Source of the DNA: Echinostoma caproni | Lineage: Eukaryota > Platyhelminthes > Trematoda > Plagiorchiida > Echinostomatidae | Direction of reading: 5' to 3' | Assembly (NCBI GenBank): GCA_900618425.1 | Contig: UZAN01039646.1 | Coordinates: 20,858-84,857, forward strand | Length of the DNA stretch: 64,000 nt | Shown here: one piece after another, positions 47,938 to 59,265 of the stretch | Position numbering within the stretch: the first letter of the stretch is position 1 | Layout of the letters: the number at the start of each line of letters is the position of its first letter | The notes under the pieces: model-generated | Databases searched by the model: none | The model's input: the letters and a program-made list of their open reading frames with translations, nothing else | What the model was told of the DNA's origin: nothing | Program-made: the position numbers and the translations under genes

Positions 47938-48692
47938 CCGTATTGTATTGTATTGCATTGTACTGAAGCTTTAGTGGGTTATATAAGCAAGCTTTCAGCC
48001 AAAAAATAAACCACCGTTACAATTCTGAGAAAAAAGAGGTGAAAATGTGGGACGTAAAACGTACCAAATATGGGTTAATTACTAAGTGCATTACAAAGCT
48101 CAGAACGAACACCTTCTTCTTCGGTCAATATCCGGACAAAACAGGGCACCAAATAGTTTCTGTATGCAGATATGCGAGACCGGATAAGTTTGTACTTAGA
48201 ACGGGTGGAAGGGGGTGGGATTTGCATGCACACAGGCCAATGTGTAGAGACCGGTGCAATCAGATGCGATATTGTCAGCAAACTTCAAGCATGCATCAAT
48301 ATGGGCATTACACTTATTGCCAAACAGAACAGATAACGGAACTTGGGAGACACGGCTGATCATTGAGAAGCCACGCCTCAGAATTTGAAATCAACCTTCA
48401 GCAAATCATGGAAAATTACAGGGGTGCAGTAAAGGGATATAGGGAGGACACATTGTTGAACGAAAGCGTCTATCACGGACAAAGCAGAACAGAAGTGGTG
48501 CAGTCTTCTTATCTGAAAAGAGAGAGTTTTCAACTTGCAAACAACAGTTTGGGTATGTAAGGACCAGCAAAGGTTACTTTCAAGTGTTACACGTAAGAAC
48601 GTCGCGTGGCTGACCCTGTTCATCGGGTTTCCATGAATCTGTACATTCTCGGAGGGAGATGGGGAACTGTTCAACCGTCTCGCATCCCTTCC
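47938..48692 (-). mobile_element. 5'-truncated CR1/jockey-type LINE with pentamer (CAATA) tail
   Basis: Minus-strand protein from 48674: ATFLRVTLESNLCWSLHTQ, LKTLSFQIRRLHHF, FVQQCVLPISLYCTPVIFHD, then in the next frame RRGFSMISRVSQVPL. Later come CKFAD-like and SKYKLIRSRISAYRNYLVPC segments. This is the post-YADD half of the reverse transcriptase and the C-terminus. The 3' end is a short UTR and tandem CAATA units (47963-47940). It is less broken than the other LINEs (one clear frameshift near 48378), suggesting a somewhat younger insertion. Confidence 0.82.
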
Positions 48693-50804
48693 ATTTGTTT
48701 TTTTACTTTAAACTAATTTAAACATCGTTGAAATGGGACACGGGAACATATCTATTTTGGCACACACCAATGAACAAACAAATGAATGCTTTCTCAGTCC
48801 CGATCCAGCTATAATTGTTGGCCCGGCGATTACACAGGGACTCTACCCTGAAGATTCGTTTGTTTGTGTTCACGTTACTTCTTTATGATCCGTGTGTGTA
48901 TTTCGCCCAGGTTTATTGCACACAGGATATCATACCGTGACGAAAGAAAACACCAGTCTTTCTTTCAATTTCTTCAACTGTTAATAAGAAGGATGTTAAC
49001 TACATTATCTCCCCAAGATTGCCTGGTGCTATGGAGATATTGTGCACATTGCTATCGGTAGTTGGATCTCGAACGTATCTGACATTAAGGGATCCCTTGA
49101 TATTTGAAAAAGTAGAAATTGAGTTTACGTTACTAGGCGATCAGAATGGGATGGATTGCTAGTGAGTTTCAATCATCTTTGTTAATCTGAAAGGATTTGA
49201 ACACCGATCATCCTGAAGATTTAGGAGATACGGCTTTTCGGTCGTACTGCAGACAAGATTTTCGAAAACGATTGTAGACTGTCAGAGTAGAAATACATAC
49301 TTTTCATTGAAATTAATATTCAATAGTCACCCACAATCCATTCATTTTTCTTCCCATATTGTTCACTTTGAATAATTTGACCGACACAGAGATTCTATCC
49401 ACAAACATTTCCCCAGTGTCAGTCATTTCACATTCATTCCGATTGTGTGCACTTTTTGCAATCATGCGAAAGATTTTTAACGGATGTTTATTCAGGTGAG
49501 TGGATAAAAGATTTCAGTTGAATCAGGTTTATTTGCGGGACAATTTCGGGGAGGAGGGAGAGCAAACAAGTGCTCCAAAGTGAGCATGGCGGGTGTTTTC
49601 TTTTTGCGCAAATTGAGGAATCGATAACAGGTTTAAGGGGAAAGTACAACACACTACCCATTTGTGTACACTAGGCAGCTTTTTCCGGTCGCCAATCGTA
49701 ATCATATTCAGCGTTTTTCTGTTTTGGGTTGGATGCACAACTCGTACACCATCAGTTTTCAGAAAAGAGACATGGATGTGAAGAAGTGTTGAAATTTGAC
49801 CTCAAGGTAAAATTTGCACACCTGCTCCAAAGGGTCCATTGCAGCAGTGTTCTATACTGCTTGAGTACTGACATTCTTGGTCGAGGACGGGCAAATTTGA
49901 CTACTTTCAATGTCATGTGTTGGTTGCATTGGTAATTTAGATAGACTACTTACATTACAGTGACTAGTACGACAATAGTGCGTCTAGGAGTTCCGTAGAT
50001 ACATCGATGACTTCGAATTTAGCTGTGTTCCTGTTATCTGCCACCATTTCACGAGTTTACAATGCAGTAAAGCTCAGTGTGCATTTTCGAATGACTTTTG
50101 AGGTTTTCAAGAACCAGTCTTGTCACACGATTCCAAAGTTTTTAAATCTAAGTTTTTACCGCCCATAATCACCGTTTTCATTGATAGCCCATTCTGTGTG
50201 AAATCGTGAAAAACGATGGAAAAAGTAAGTTCTAATGACGGTAAACTGGCCGACTGATGTGTAGCTCTCAGGCTATTTTCCATTCGAAGAATACTCTTCC
50301 TCTCCGGAGCATTTGGTGGTATTAACTCACTTACGGGGAAATTAGATGATGTATATCCAGCGAAGGGTAGCAAAAAGATGGGATTCTACTCGAGGACATA
50401 GGGTTAAATCCAGACAGTGATGATAATGTCACCACACTTGACGCATATGATCATTCCCCGAGGTGACTGACGTGAGGTGACAACAAGTTGGTAACCACGT
50501 AGTTCAAATTACCCGCATTCTGTACTCATTGTGACTTCCTCGCTCGGTCCTGTCGTATCATATCCACTACCGAACATTTGCCATACCCCTAACAACCCTA
50601 ACTCCGATATTAGTTTATTTATTCATCTACTGCTCTCGACCGTTTGTGTCAAGATCAAGGGAATCTTCGTGCAGTCTTACTGATGTTGTACCCGCTGGGG
50701 ATTGATTAAACAATATATATATATATATATATATATAGGTGTTGACCAAGCTAGTGCAACATCTCCCTCATTTTGAAAATACATATCAGCTTGTAATATC
50801 TTAT
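48693..50804. other. Unannotated stretch
   Basis: AT microsatellite at 50713-50736; no gene or named repeat seen. Confidence 0.4.
50713..50736. repeat. (AT)n microsatellite
   Basis: About twelve AT units. Confidence 0.95.
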
Positions 50805-51297
50805 ACACTTATATATATAGATGGCTATGTGTAAAGTGTATTTATTACTAACTTTATCTCCAACATCTATGTCCTTAGTTGTTTTCTGTCACCGTTTGAA
50901 TTTGCGCGACCTTGAGTGCCACGATGAAAAATTTGTAGTAGTTCAAAAGTTACAGCTCTGATTTAGAAAATATTTTAGGCAAACCAGTTTCTAGAGGGGT
51001 CAAGTTCAATGTCAAATACATTCAATCTCCGCGCAACTGGTGGGATTTTAATTTAATCGAAAACATTTCCTTCTATCTGAAACAGAGATAAGCTAGTTAC
51101 TTTGTCATTGTCCGCCAGTGGTAAGGGTGTGCGGTATATTAGAGGGAACTTGCAAATTCTGTTTGTCAGTCAACTTGGTGGATTCCATGCTTAAGCGACT
51201 GCCTGCATTCCTGAAAAATGTAGGAGGGCAAATGGAACATGAACGAGATGAAAGCACAATACCTGTATAAAGTCCATGAGTCATTTTAATAAATAAA
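50805..51297 (+). repeat. ~660-bp interspersed repeat, copy 2, running into gap
   Basis: Block-for-block match to 36463-37130, in the same orientation, including TGTCAGTCAACTTGGTGGAT and the AATAAATAAA end immediately before the Ns. Internal deletions make it shorter than copy 1. Confidence 0.75.
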
Positions 51298-52022
51298 NNN
51301 NNNNNNNNNNNNNNNNNNNNNNNNNNNNNNNNNNNNNNNNNNNNNNNNNNNNNNNNNNNNNNNNNNNNNNNNNNNNNNNNNNNNNNNNNNNNNNNNNNNN
51401 NNNNNNNNNNNNNNNNNNNNNNNNNNNNNNNNNNNNNNNNNNNNNNNNNNNNNNNNNNNNNNNNNNNNNNNNNNNNNNNNNNNNNNNNNNNNNNNNNNNN
51501 NNNNNNNNNNNNNNNNNNNNNNNNNNNNNNNNNNNNNNNNNNNNNNNNNNNNNNNNNNNNNNNNNNNNNNNNNNNNNNNNNNNNNNNNNNNNNNNNNNNN
51601 NNNNNNNNNNNNNNNNNNNNNNNNNNNNNNNNNNNNNNNNNNNNNNNNNNNNNNNNNNNNNNNNNNNNNNNNNNNNNNNNNNNNNNNNNNNNNNNNNNNN
51701 NNNNNNNNNNNNNNNNNNNNNNNNNNNNNNNNNNNNNNNNNNNNNNNNNNNNNNNNNNNNNNNNNNNNNNNNNNNNNNNNNNNNNNNNNNNNNNNNNNNN
51801 NNNNNNNNNNNNNNNNNNNNNNNNNNNNNNNNNNNNNNNNNNNNNNNNNNNNNNNNNNNNNNNNNNNNNNNNNNNNNNNNNNNNNNNNNNNNNNNNNNNN
51901 NNNNNNNNNNNNNNNNNNNNNNNNNNNNNNNNNNNNNNNNNNNNNNNNNNNNNNNNNNNNNNNNNNNNNNNNNNNNNNNNNNNNNNNNNNNNNNNNNNNN
52001 NNNNNNNNNNNNNNNNNNNNNN
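51298..52022. other. Assembly gap (725 N)
   Basis: Unsequenced; it begins exactly after the A/T-rich end of a repeat. Frames crossing it are artefacts. Confidence 0.99.
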
Positions 52023-55000
52023 CTACAAGCAACCAGAAGGAGAAGAATATTAGTGTTTTTTTCGGTTCGTGTCACCACACACTTTTTGATATCTTGCGTG
52101 CTTATGATCCTCTTTTTCATCGGATTCAGAATTGCAACGGACACATCGTACACTGTTCTTGACACTGTTTTCCATTTTAAGCCTCTCTACCTAACGACAA
52201 TCTTCAGCTCTTGGGCCTCAACGTGGAAGGCAGGGTGCACCAACGGAAACCAATACTGGAGCTGACTAACACATACAGAACAGCGCCTACGGTAGGTCAT
52301 GATTTAGCCGCTGGTACGTTTGTTTCAGCTTAACTCAGTACTTGCAAACAGAGCATGGAAGGTAGACGATGGACAGGCATAGGCAAAACTCAACTGAGTC
52401 TACGAACGTGACGTGGAACAATTACCACGTTTAGAGAACGAACATGAGGACAAACCGCACCAAATGTTCCCACCAGACACGATGGTTGCCCCAGTGCCAT
52501 TATTTATTTTGTATTTATTTTTGTTGTCATTTTGATATCAGTGATTTGCTTGCAATATTCGTTCTGATGTAGATCATTGTCTCTGTGTCACAATTGGGAA
52601 CTGTGTATCACTTCCTCATGCCCGGGTTCTGAGTGGAGTTACGCCTGCGCATACAGCCATGTACGGGAATAACATACTCCTTTATCCTACCCTTATTTGC
52701 GTAAACCGGGCACTCTTTATTGCGAACTTTTGAAAAACCATTTTGTGCCTTTTTGCTTTTTCACTTTTCATTTTCGTTTTTAATCCCTATTGCATTGTAT
52801 ACCGTTTCTCCGTCGGATTCTTTCTAATTGATGAGGAATTACGTTTTGCGTTCTGCAACTGGGCTTGCCGTGAAAGACCGTTGGTGGCAGAAAATTGCTG
52901 ATCACTTTCAAGGAGGCCTGAAACCGAGATCCAGTGTTGCTTACATCTTACGTTTGTCCTTTGGGGGACCAAGGAAATACATTTTCTCCTCCAACTATAG
53001 TTCTTGTGTGTGCGCACGAAAATGTTAAAGCTTTCACCTCGGAAGAAATATGGACATGTCCACTGTACACATGGACATTTATCCGAAACGGAGAAGGCTC
53101 GGCCCAAATTATTCGCCATTCATTTTCTTTGAAAATTCCCTCAGAACTCTTTTTCTGTTTCATAATTTGTAGTCCCGGTTGTTTTGGGTATGTGTGCGAT
53201 TTTTATGTTGTTTAAGGCGCAGAGCTCTGTGTGACAACGGCCACTCATTATAGGCGTGTTCGATTGAGACAACGATATTCTGTGGTAGTTTCTCAGGTTA
53301 GCCGGGGTTCTTTCAATACGTCAATGAAGTAGGTGTGACCCGGTGCGTGTGTATCCCTCTGTGTTTGCTTGTGTGTATGGGTGAGTGAGCTTGGTACACG
53401 CGTTTGTGCATGTGTGGTTACAAATGGGTATACACCACTGTCTGCTTGTGCACCACTCTATGCTCCATAATCGTGGTGGTGGCGATTAGATGGATGGGTG
53501 TGGATGTTAGTCGACCAATCATCAATCAGTTGAGATAAAGACAGCTGTCGCTCTTCTGGTCAGAAGCTGTCCAAAGTGTGCTTGTGTGTGTGTGTCTGCG
53601 CTTGTGCATTAGTGTGCGTGTGTCTGCCTGTGATGCATATGTATACAAAATGGAATGAGGGAGAATCTATGCTCGCTCTATGCTCTCTCGGAGAGTTCGG
53701 ACAATGTGCTCCCGTATGCATTGCTCGGCCCAGGAGTCCACAGCACGGGATTGTTTTCGTATTTCTCTAAAGTGACCGTCAAAGTTCACATCATTGTGTG
53801 CGCCTTGTGTCCTCAATAATTAGTACACACAGCAGCTTGCTTTGTCCAATCCTGATCCCGTCCGACTGCAATGAAATCCGCGAACAGATAATCATTGTTG
53901 AAGATGCATTATCGTAAATCATTTGTGCACATTTTACAAGTTAACTTTATATCACACGAAGCCTGTTAAACTGAGCAATAAGATTTGCTCATTCTGGTCA
54001 TCATCGTGAATTGTGTTTTTAACATCCAAACACAGTGAAAGCAATTGACTGGAATAGGACAACGAGTTACTCGCATATACATCCACTGCAGGGTGCACAT
54101 ACACCCCTCCCGAACACACATTTACACGTGCACACACACATTCACAAACAACTCCGTTGCCGCGCAAATCCTCATCACACCCACTTTCCTATATATCGAA
54201 CGTCAATCATTTGTTTGCTGCACTTGTTTGCCAGCTGACAGTATCCGCACGCTCGCTAGCGATTGTGTGCACGCACACACACACACGCACGCACGTACGC
54301 ACTTGGGCTAGACAAAACCTAATCGGATAAACCCAAACCAGACTGACCTGCCCGGTTCGGTGAATTGCACCAGTAGCAGGAACAGCACCACCACGGACAG
54401 TGAGGACAGAGATTATGAAACATGTTCTCCACACGCGCTCAGATTTGTGTTGTGCTACATGTGTAACCGTGATAGGATTTGCTGATGTGCATACTATTGC
54501 TGCTGCTGCTGCGGCTGCGGCTATCATGGTGCCTGCCCTGGCCACAAATGAAACTGTGTTGATTTAGGACACACGGACCACGTTGGCACATGCACACACG
54601 CATACACAAGTGAAACACTTACCACAAGTGTAACAATACAATAATTTTACAAATACGTAATATCGTTCGTACTGTTCGTACTCGATCATTATTGTGGATC
54701 TTCAACAATAACAACAACGATCGCCACAACGAGGATCTGGTGAAAAGCAAATCTCTGAAAGCAGTGAGTTTGTTAAATTGTCAAATCGTACTCTCTACTA
54801 ACTGTCGGATGCTAATTCAGCCAACGTATCAGTCACGTGATTTAGTACCCAGTGATTCCACTGACATCTCTATTCTGTTTGTTTCACAAATTGATTCATT
54901 TTGTCTGTGCACTGTTGTGAACGTTAGTAGCTAAAGGGTGAATTCCTATAAAAAAAAGCTCGCAAAGAGAACAAACTGAGTGCTCCATACACTAACTTAT

Positions 55001-56599
55001 ATCGGATGCAATTCTTTAAACATCATTCGATATCTTGCCTGTTGACAATCTACATCACATAGTTTGCTGTATATATGCTGTTCAATAATAACCCTTAAAA
55101 AAATCAAAACTTGCATTGTGTAGTTGTTATTGTTATCTTTTTGACTGTGTTCCTCTATACAAGCACAAGATGCGTGAAATGGAAAACCCATTAATCTACT
55201 AACATACAGTCTACCATTTCTGTCATATGTCGCAAGAAAAAGTCATATGCATAACTAGTGAATTTCAGCTGACTCGAGTAACATGACACTGTATTCTGAA
55301 TTTCACACATGTGATGCCTCAGATGCAAGTTCCGGCCAATTGCGTAATTAATTGTGTGGATAATGAGTGAGTTGCGCTTGTGTGTCTCTGTGCCTCACGT
55401 GAACATCAAACAGTTGTCCTCATTCAAGGCCAAACCAAATATTTGTCATGGCGAGCGAACTCACAGTCCCCGTGGCGAGAATGAATATTAGCATGAATGT
55501 GGAGGAACGATTAGCTGATCCGGACGCAGCTTTGGTCATCTCGTGTACGCGTGACCGAATTTACTTTGCAGGAAAATAATGTGCCACACCCCAAGGGAAA
55601 AATGGCCATGTGGTGGTGGGCGAGTGGGGAGGGGTGACCGAGCCTAAAATGAGAACAGCAATGTTCGAACAATGCGTTTGCTTTAATTGATCTAACATTT
55701 CATATAAAGCAGTTTTAGGTCAAATTTGTGTGCATAACGACCAGACAGAGTTGATTTCCTGGTTTTATCACAAACACAGATGCATTCACAGGAGTATGAA
55801 TGGATCTGACTTGTTACGTGATGGGCAGTTTGGCGTCCAATTTCCTTAATAAATAATGACAATTTTTTGATGAAACGAAACCCGAAGGCACTCTCGGCCA
55901 GAAACACATGAACATCTAACAAACCATTTTATATGGAAAATTTATTGAAAAATCTGTTAACAAGTGCTATAATCACATAGGGACACCTTAGCCGTGATGA
56001 CTACGACATGCTCATTCCTCGGATTACGCATTTTTTTGCCAAGGTCGGTCCAGTGACCATGGATAATTCCGTGGGTGTTTTAAACCAATTGATGTGTAGT
56101 TCGGTCTTCCACATTCGATTTCACTGTGATTTTGCCATAGACTGAGGCAGAATATTGTCACAAACGGGACGATGGACCGTGCTCGTATTTAAAAAATGGC
56201 ACCTTTCCATTGCATATATTATTCCCCGCGCCACATCACAAAACAGTGGATGGAAGAATTGAGGCACCAAATAATGCACTCCACATCCAAATTAGTAGTC
56301 AGTGCCATCAATTAACTTAAGTCTCGGCGATTCTAACAGGGGTATTTCAACTAGCCTCATTATCGAAGCATGAGAGGAAGGGATAGACAATTGATTTCAA
56401 CAAGCATAAGTATTAAGCGGAGGTTAGAAAAAGCACAAATCCTCGAACGCACCCAGAAGTAGGCGAGGTAATAAATGTTGAGACAAAGTTTAACCCGAAC
56501 GGATCGGATAATTCACATCCCTACTGGCGTGACACGAGGGAGGAACTAGTTGTATTGAGTGGGCAACATACTACCAAACCACAAACTTTTTTTACTACA
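52023..56599. other. Unannotated stretch rich in CA/GT tracts
   Basis: From about 53340 to 54600 the DNA is full of imperfect GT and CA runs (clearest 54270-54300) and a TGC run at 54496-54520. Together these create several long but meaningless frames. No domain or RNA recognised. A plus frame just right of the gap (52053-52265) starts with a hydrophobic segment (FLISCVLMILFFIGF) but has no other support. Confidence 0.4.
54270..54300. repeat. CA/CG dinucleotide tract
   Basis: Imperfect (CA)n with CG interruptions. Confidence 0.85.
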
Positions 56600-56740
56600 C
56601 ACATTTGTGTGGTGAACAGCAGACGGGACGAACCCCGTAGTCACGAAGACCTGCTGCTCCGTAATGGAAACCGGTAACCTAAGCCCCGGGATTTGGAGCG
56701 GAGAACCACATAAGACCCCGATAGGTTAAGCGTGTAGCTC
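56600..56740. repeat. ~120-bp repeat segment shared with 57.74-57.86 kb, copy 1
   Basis: Both copies read GAAGA..TGCTG, AATGGAAACCGGTAA, CTAAGCCCCGGGA, TTGGAG.GG, CCCCGATAG in the same order and orientation, each next to a tRNA-like SINE. Possibly an upstream part of the same composite element. Confidence 0.65.
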
Positions 56741-56766
56741 GAGATGATCTCATCACAGCTAGTTCT

Positions 56767-56956
56767 GCGGTGGTAGCCCGGTAGTAACGTCACCAATTAT
56801 CACCTCGAAGGACGCGTGTTTGAATCCCATCACCGCCGCCTGCCTTTCCCCATGATGTGTTGTATTGCAGCCCTTTGATTGGCTGCTTCCCCTTTCCTGA
56901 AAATTGTACTTTTGTATGCTCAATAAAAGGAAGTAAAAATGAAAAGGTAAAAAAAA
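56767..56956 (+). mobile_element. tRNA-derived SINE, GGAAGTAAAA-tail family, copy 3
   Basis: Plus strand: GCGGTGGTAGCCCGGTAGTA (A-box region), CACCTCGAAGGACGCG, GTGTTTGAATCCCATC (B-box-like), CACCGCC, CTTTGATTGGCTGC, and tail CAATAAAAGGAAGTAAAA (56921-56938) followed by A-rich sequence. Closely matches the minus-strand copy at 47.17-47.36 kb. An RTE 3' remnant follows directly. Confidence 0.78.
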
Positions 56957-57312
56957 GCCAAGGGTGGTTAAACTAAGACCTGGCAGGAATGTATAAAAAC
57001 CCTGACTTGCTCTCACAGACCACGCTAGGCTTCCCGGTTAAGGATACGGGGATTATTGCAATCAATGGTTAGTGGTAATGCGTAATATGGCCGAGTGTAG
57101 TGCAGCGTAGCACTCGGACATCTACTCAATATCCTTGCAATCTTCATCTTCAAGAATTCTCTTTTTTCACTGTGACACTGATTCGAGCATCACAATCTTT
57201 CCTTTCCTCCTTCCCACAAATGGAAATTAGTAAGACAGCAATCGGTGCACGAAAGTGAGTGGCTATTAGTTGTGAAAACTGGAACTGAACCGAACCGAAC
57301 CGAACTGGTTTG
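56957..57312 (+). mobile_element. RTE-type LINE 3' remnant, copy a
   Basis: Aligns with the 3' part of the RTE copy at 58.9-59.26 kb: AAGGGTGGTTAAACTAAGACC / AAGGGTCGTCAAAATTAGAC, GGCAGGAAT, ATATGGCCGAGTG / ATATGGCTGAGTG, CCTTGCAATC / CTTTGCAACC. It ends in GAACC tandem units (57285-57305). Mostly 3' UTR with the last codons of the ORF. Confidence 0.68.
57285..57305. repeat. (GAACC)n 3' tail of RTE remnant
   Basis: Four units of GAACC/GAACT; the RTE copy b ends in the related ACTGAACTCGAACTGA. Confidence 0.85.
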
Positions 57313-57739
57313 GTTCACTTGGTCACCCTGAACGATCAGGAAAAAGAAACCACACAAACGGAGACAGCTGAACGTTCGGTTCTGTAGCTTAACTCTTCGA
57401 TAACGGGTGAGGTAGAACTTTTTCAATACGAAAACGCCACAACACATCGTGCACCACAAAGACCCGGACACGCATCTGTAGAATTCATACTTCGGAACTC
57501 TCCGTTTGTAGTTTTCGTTTCAATCCCACTGGGTACCTCTGCGGATAGTTGACTGGGGAGTTATCAGGACTCTTATAGTCTCCCGGTAGTAGTACTGGCC
57601 CCCCTCGAATGCAGAATCGAACGATATTAGCACTACACCCTACAGAATGTTATTCAGGAGTGCGTGAAGAATGCGCATTGAAGTTTCGACTCAAAAGGGC
57701 CAAGGCATACTTGAATGAAGCGATATATTACGCACTACA

Positions 57740-57862
57740 AACTTGGATGCTGAGCAGTAGAAGGGTTGTACCCCATAAGCATGAAGATTTGCTGTTCAAT
57801 GATGGAAACCGGTAATCTAAGCCCCGGGAGTTGGAGTGGCCCCGATAGATCAGATGTGTCAT
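57740..57862. repeat. ~120-bp repeat segment, copy 2
   Basis: See copy 1 at 56600-56740; same orientation. Confidence 0.65.
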
Positions 57863-58000
57863 TGAACCGGCGACAGCAAGGCTGTCTACCACCAAAGTTG
57901 GGTGGCTGTAGTGATGGTGGCGGTGCCCGAACCAAGGATCATGGAGTCCAAAGCAGCGACTTAACCATTGCGTCGCTGCCACTCTCACTGGTATCGGTCT
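57863..58000 (-). mobile_element. Probable tRNA-like SINE head
   Basis: Minus strand: GTGGCAGCGACGCAATGGTT (A-box-like, GGTTAAG follows), GATCCTTGGTTCGGGCAC (B-box-like, about 57935-57918), CACCATCACTACAGCCACCC. Resembles a leucine- or serine-type tRNA start. No A-rich tail identified. Confidence 0.5.
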
Positions 58001-58439
58001 CTATTTGTTGTCGCCCCCCACTTGAATACATTCGCGAATAATATTTTTGCACCAGATAGCCTGTCGAATCTTTTCACGATTTCTGATTCAGCGTGGCTTC
58101 ATTTTCTGCGGTATAAAAATGATCTGTGTGGTATTCTGGTCATCGAACCTGGATTAAAAATTCCAATGTTTTCATACTTTAGGTATAGGTTAGATGAACA
58201 GCGATGTGTGAATCGTGATGAATCACTATACAGGTTTTTGTCACAGGTGACGTTAAGTTAGCAATCCGTCTAAATTCTCCCCAATCGAGTGAATAAACAG
58301 GTAGCTTTCTAAACGGCCGGGCAATTCCGAATTTGAACTCCTCTTCTGAAGTATAGATGTTTCGTTTAGTCGCAAAGTGTTATTGAAATTAATTTGTTGC
58401 ATGCATGCGATCTCTTATTTCAGTTTCATATGGAGAAAA
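58001..58439. other. Unannotated spacer
   Basis: May be badly decayed upstream RTE sequence; nothing certain. Confidence 0.3.
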
Positions 58440-59265
58440 ACGAGGAGACAAATTATTATATAAACCTGAGATTGCGTATTACGATTCAGCCATATCTCAC
58501 CCGCTGAACGCTCCACGGATGACCGGTCAGTTGGCATATAGAAGGCTCGATTGGCATTTGCCAACTTGAGTCATCTGTGGCGTCAGTTGTCGGTGAAGGA
58601 TCGAGTATATGCTACTGCAGTTCGGCCAGTTCTGCTATGTGGTGTAGAAATTTAGCCATTAAGAAAATAGGATAGAGATAGGCTGTCAGTGTTCGAACAC
58701 CGCTGTCTACCCAGAACTGCAGAAATCTGGTGGGGCAACCGGATGATCAATGCTAAGGTTAGGCACATAGTTTTAGGTAACCACGGTAGCCCACTAGGAC
58801 AAGTAGTCGACCCCCATAGATTTTCTTGTTTGAGGCAGGTGTTATGCATGCCATTAAATAGATTGACCACGACGCGAGCTGTTTGTCTTGGCAGGTGGTG
58901 AGCGGAAAAAGTCAAGGGTCGTCAAAATTAGACTTGGCACGAGGATCTGAAAACCCCAACCAGGAGACTCGATCATATATGTCACGTGAAACTCGCTGAA
59001 TGGGGACCCGGAGATCCTGGTAACCGGTAGTTAGAGACTTATCGATATGGCTGAGTGTCGTAAACAGTGGCGTTTGTGCAGCTTCTCACCTTCTTTGCAA
59101 CCTTAACCCACTCTAATTCTCAGTGTACTATTTGACTCTATTTCCACCTTTCCTGTCTTTCTCCTATTGCTTCATCAAAGTGGGCAGTGAAAAGAGAGTA
59201 ACCGAAACCGGCACACCCAAATGCATGGCTAATGGGTGTACAAACTTAAACTGAACTCGAACTGA
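58440..59265 (+). mobile_element. RTE-type LINE remnant, copy b (C-terminal ORF and 3' UTR)
   Basis: A single plus-strand frame from 58549 reads KARLAFANLSHLWRQLSVKD, RVYATAVRPVLLCGVEI, then two in-frame stops. It continues DRDRLSVFEHRCLPRTAEIW, WGNRMINAKVRHIVLGNHG, DPHRFSCLRQVLCMP, TWHEDLKTPTRRLDHICHVK and LAEWGPGDPGNR up to about 59040. This is the conserved C-terminal part of RTE/BovB-type proteins (the FANLRHLWR, VLLYGCETWPLR, VFDHRCLR, VLGN, WLGHVLRM and WGPRDP blocks). Only three or four stop codons in about 165 codons and no frameshift make this one of the better-preserved remnants. The 3' UTR runs to a degenerate ACTGAACTCGAACTGA end. Confidence 0.88.

Noticed and set aside
51281..52165. 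Frames of 248-294 codons across the second gap
   Set aside because: Same artefact: undetermined residues.
53576..53770. Cys/Val-rich small secreted-protein-like frame
   Set aside because: The signal-peptide-like start is the translation of a TG repeat.
54207..54545. 112-codon minus frame with a polyalanine run
   Set aside because: The alanines come from a TGC trinucleotide repeat and the Cys/Val run from CA repeats; no other support.
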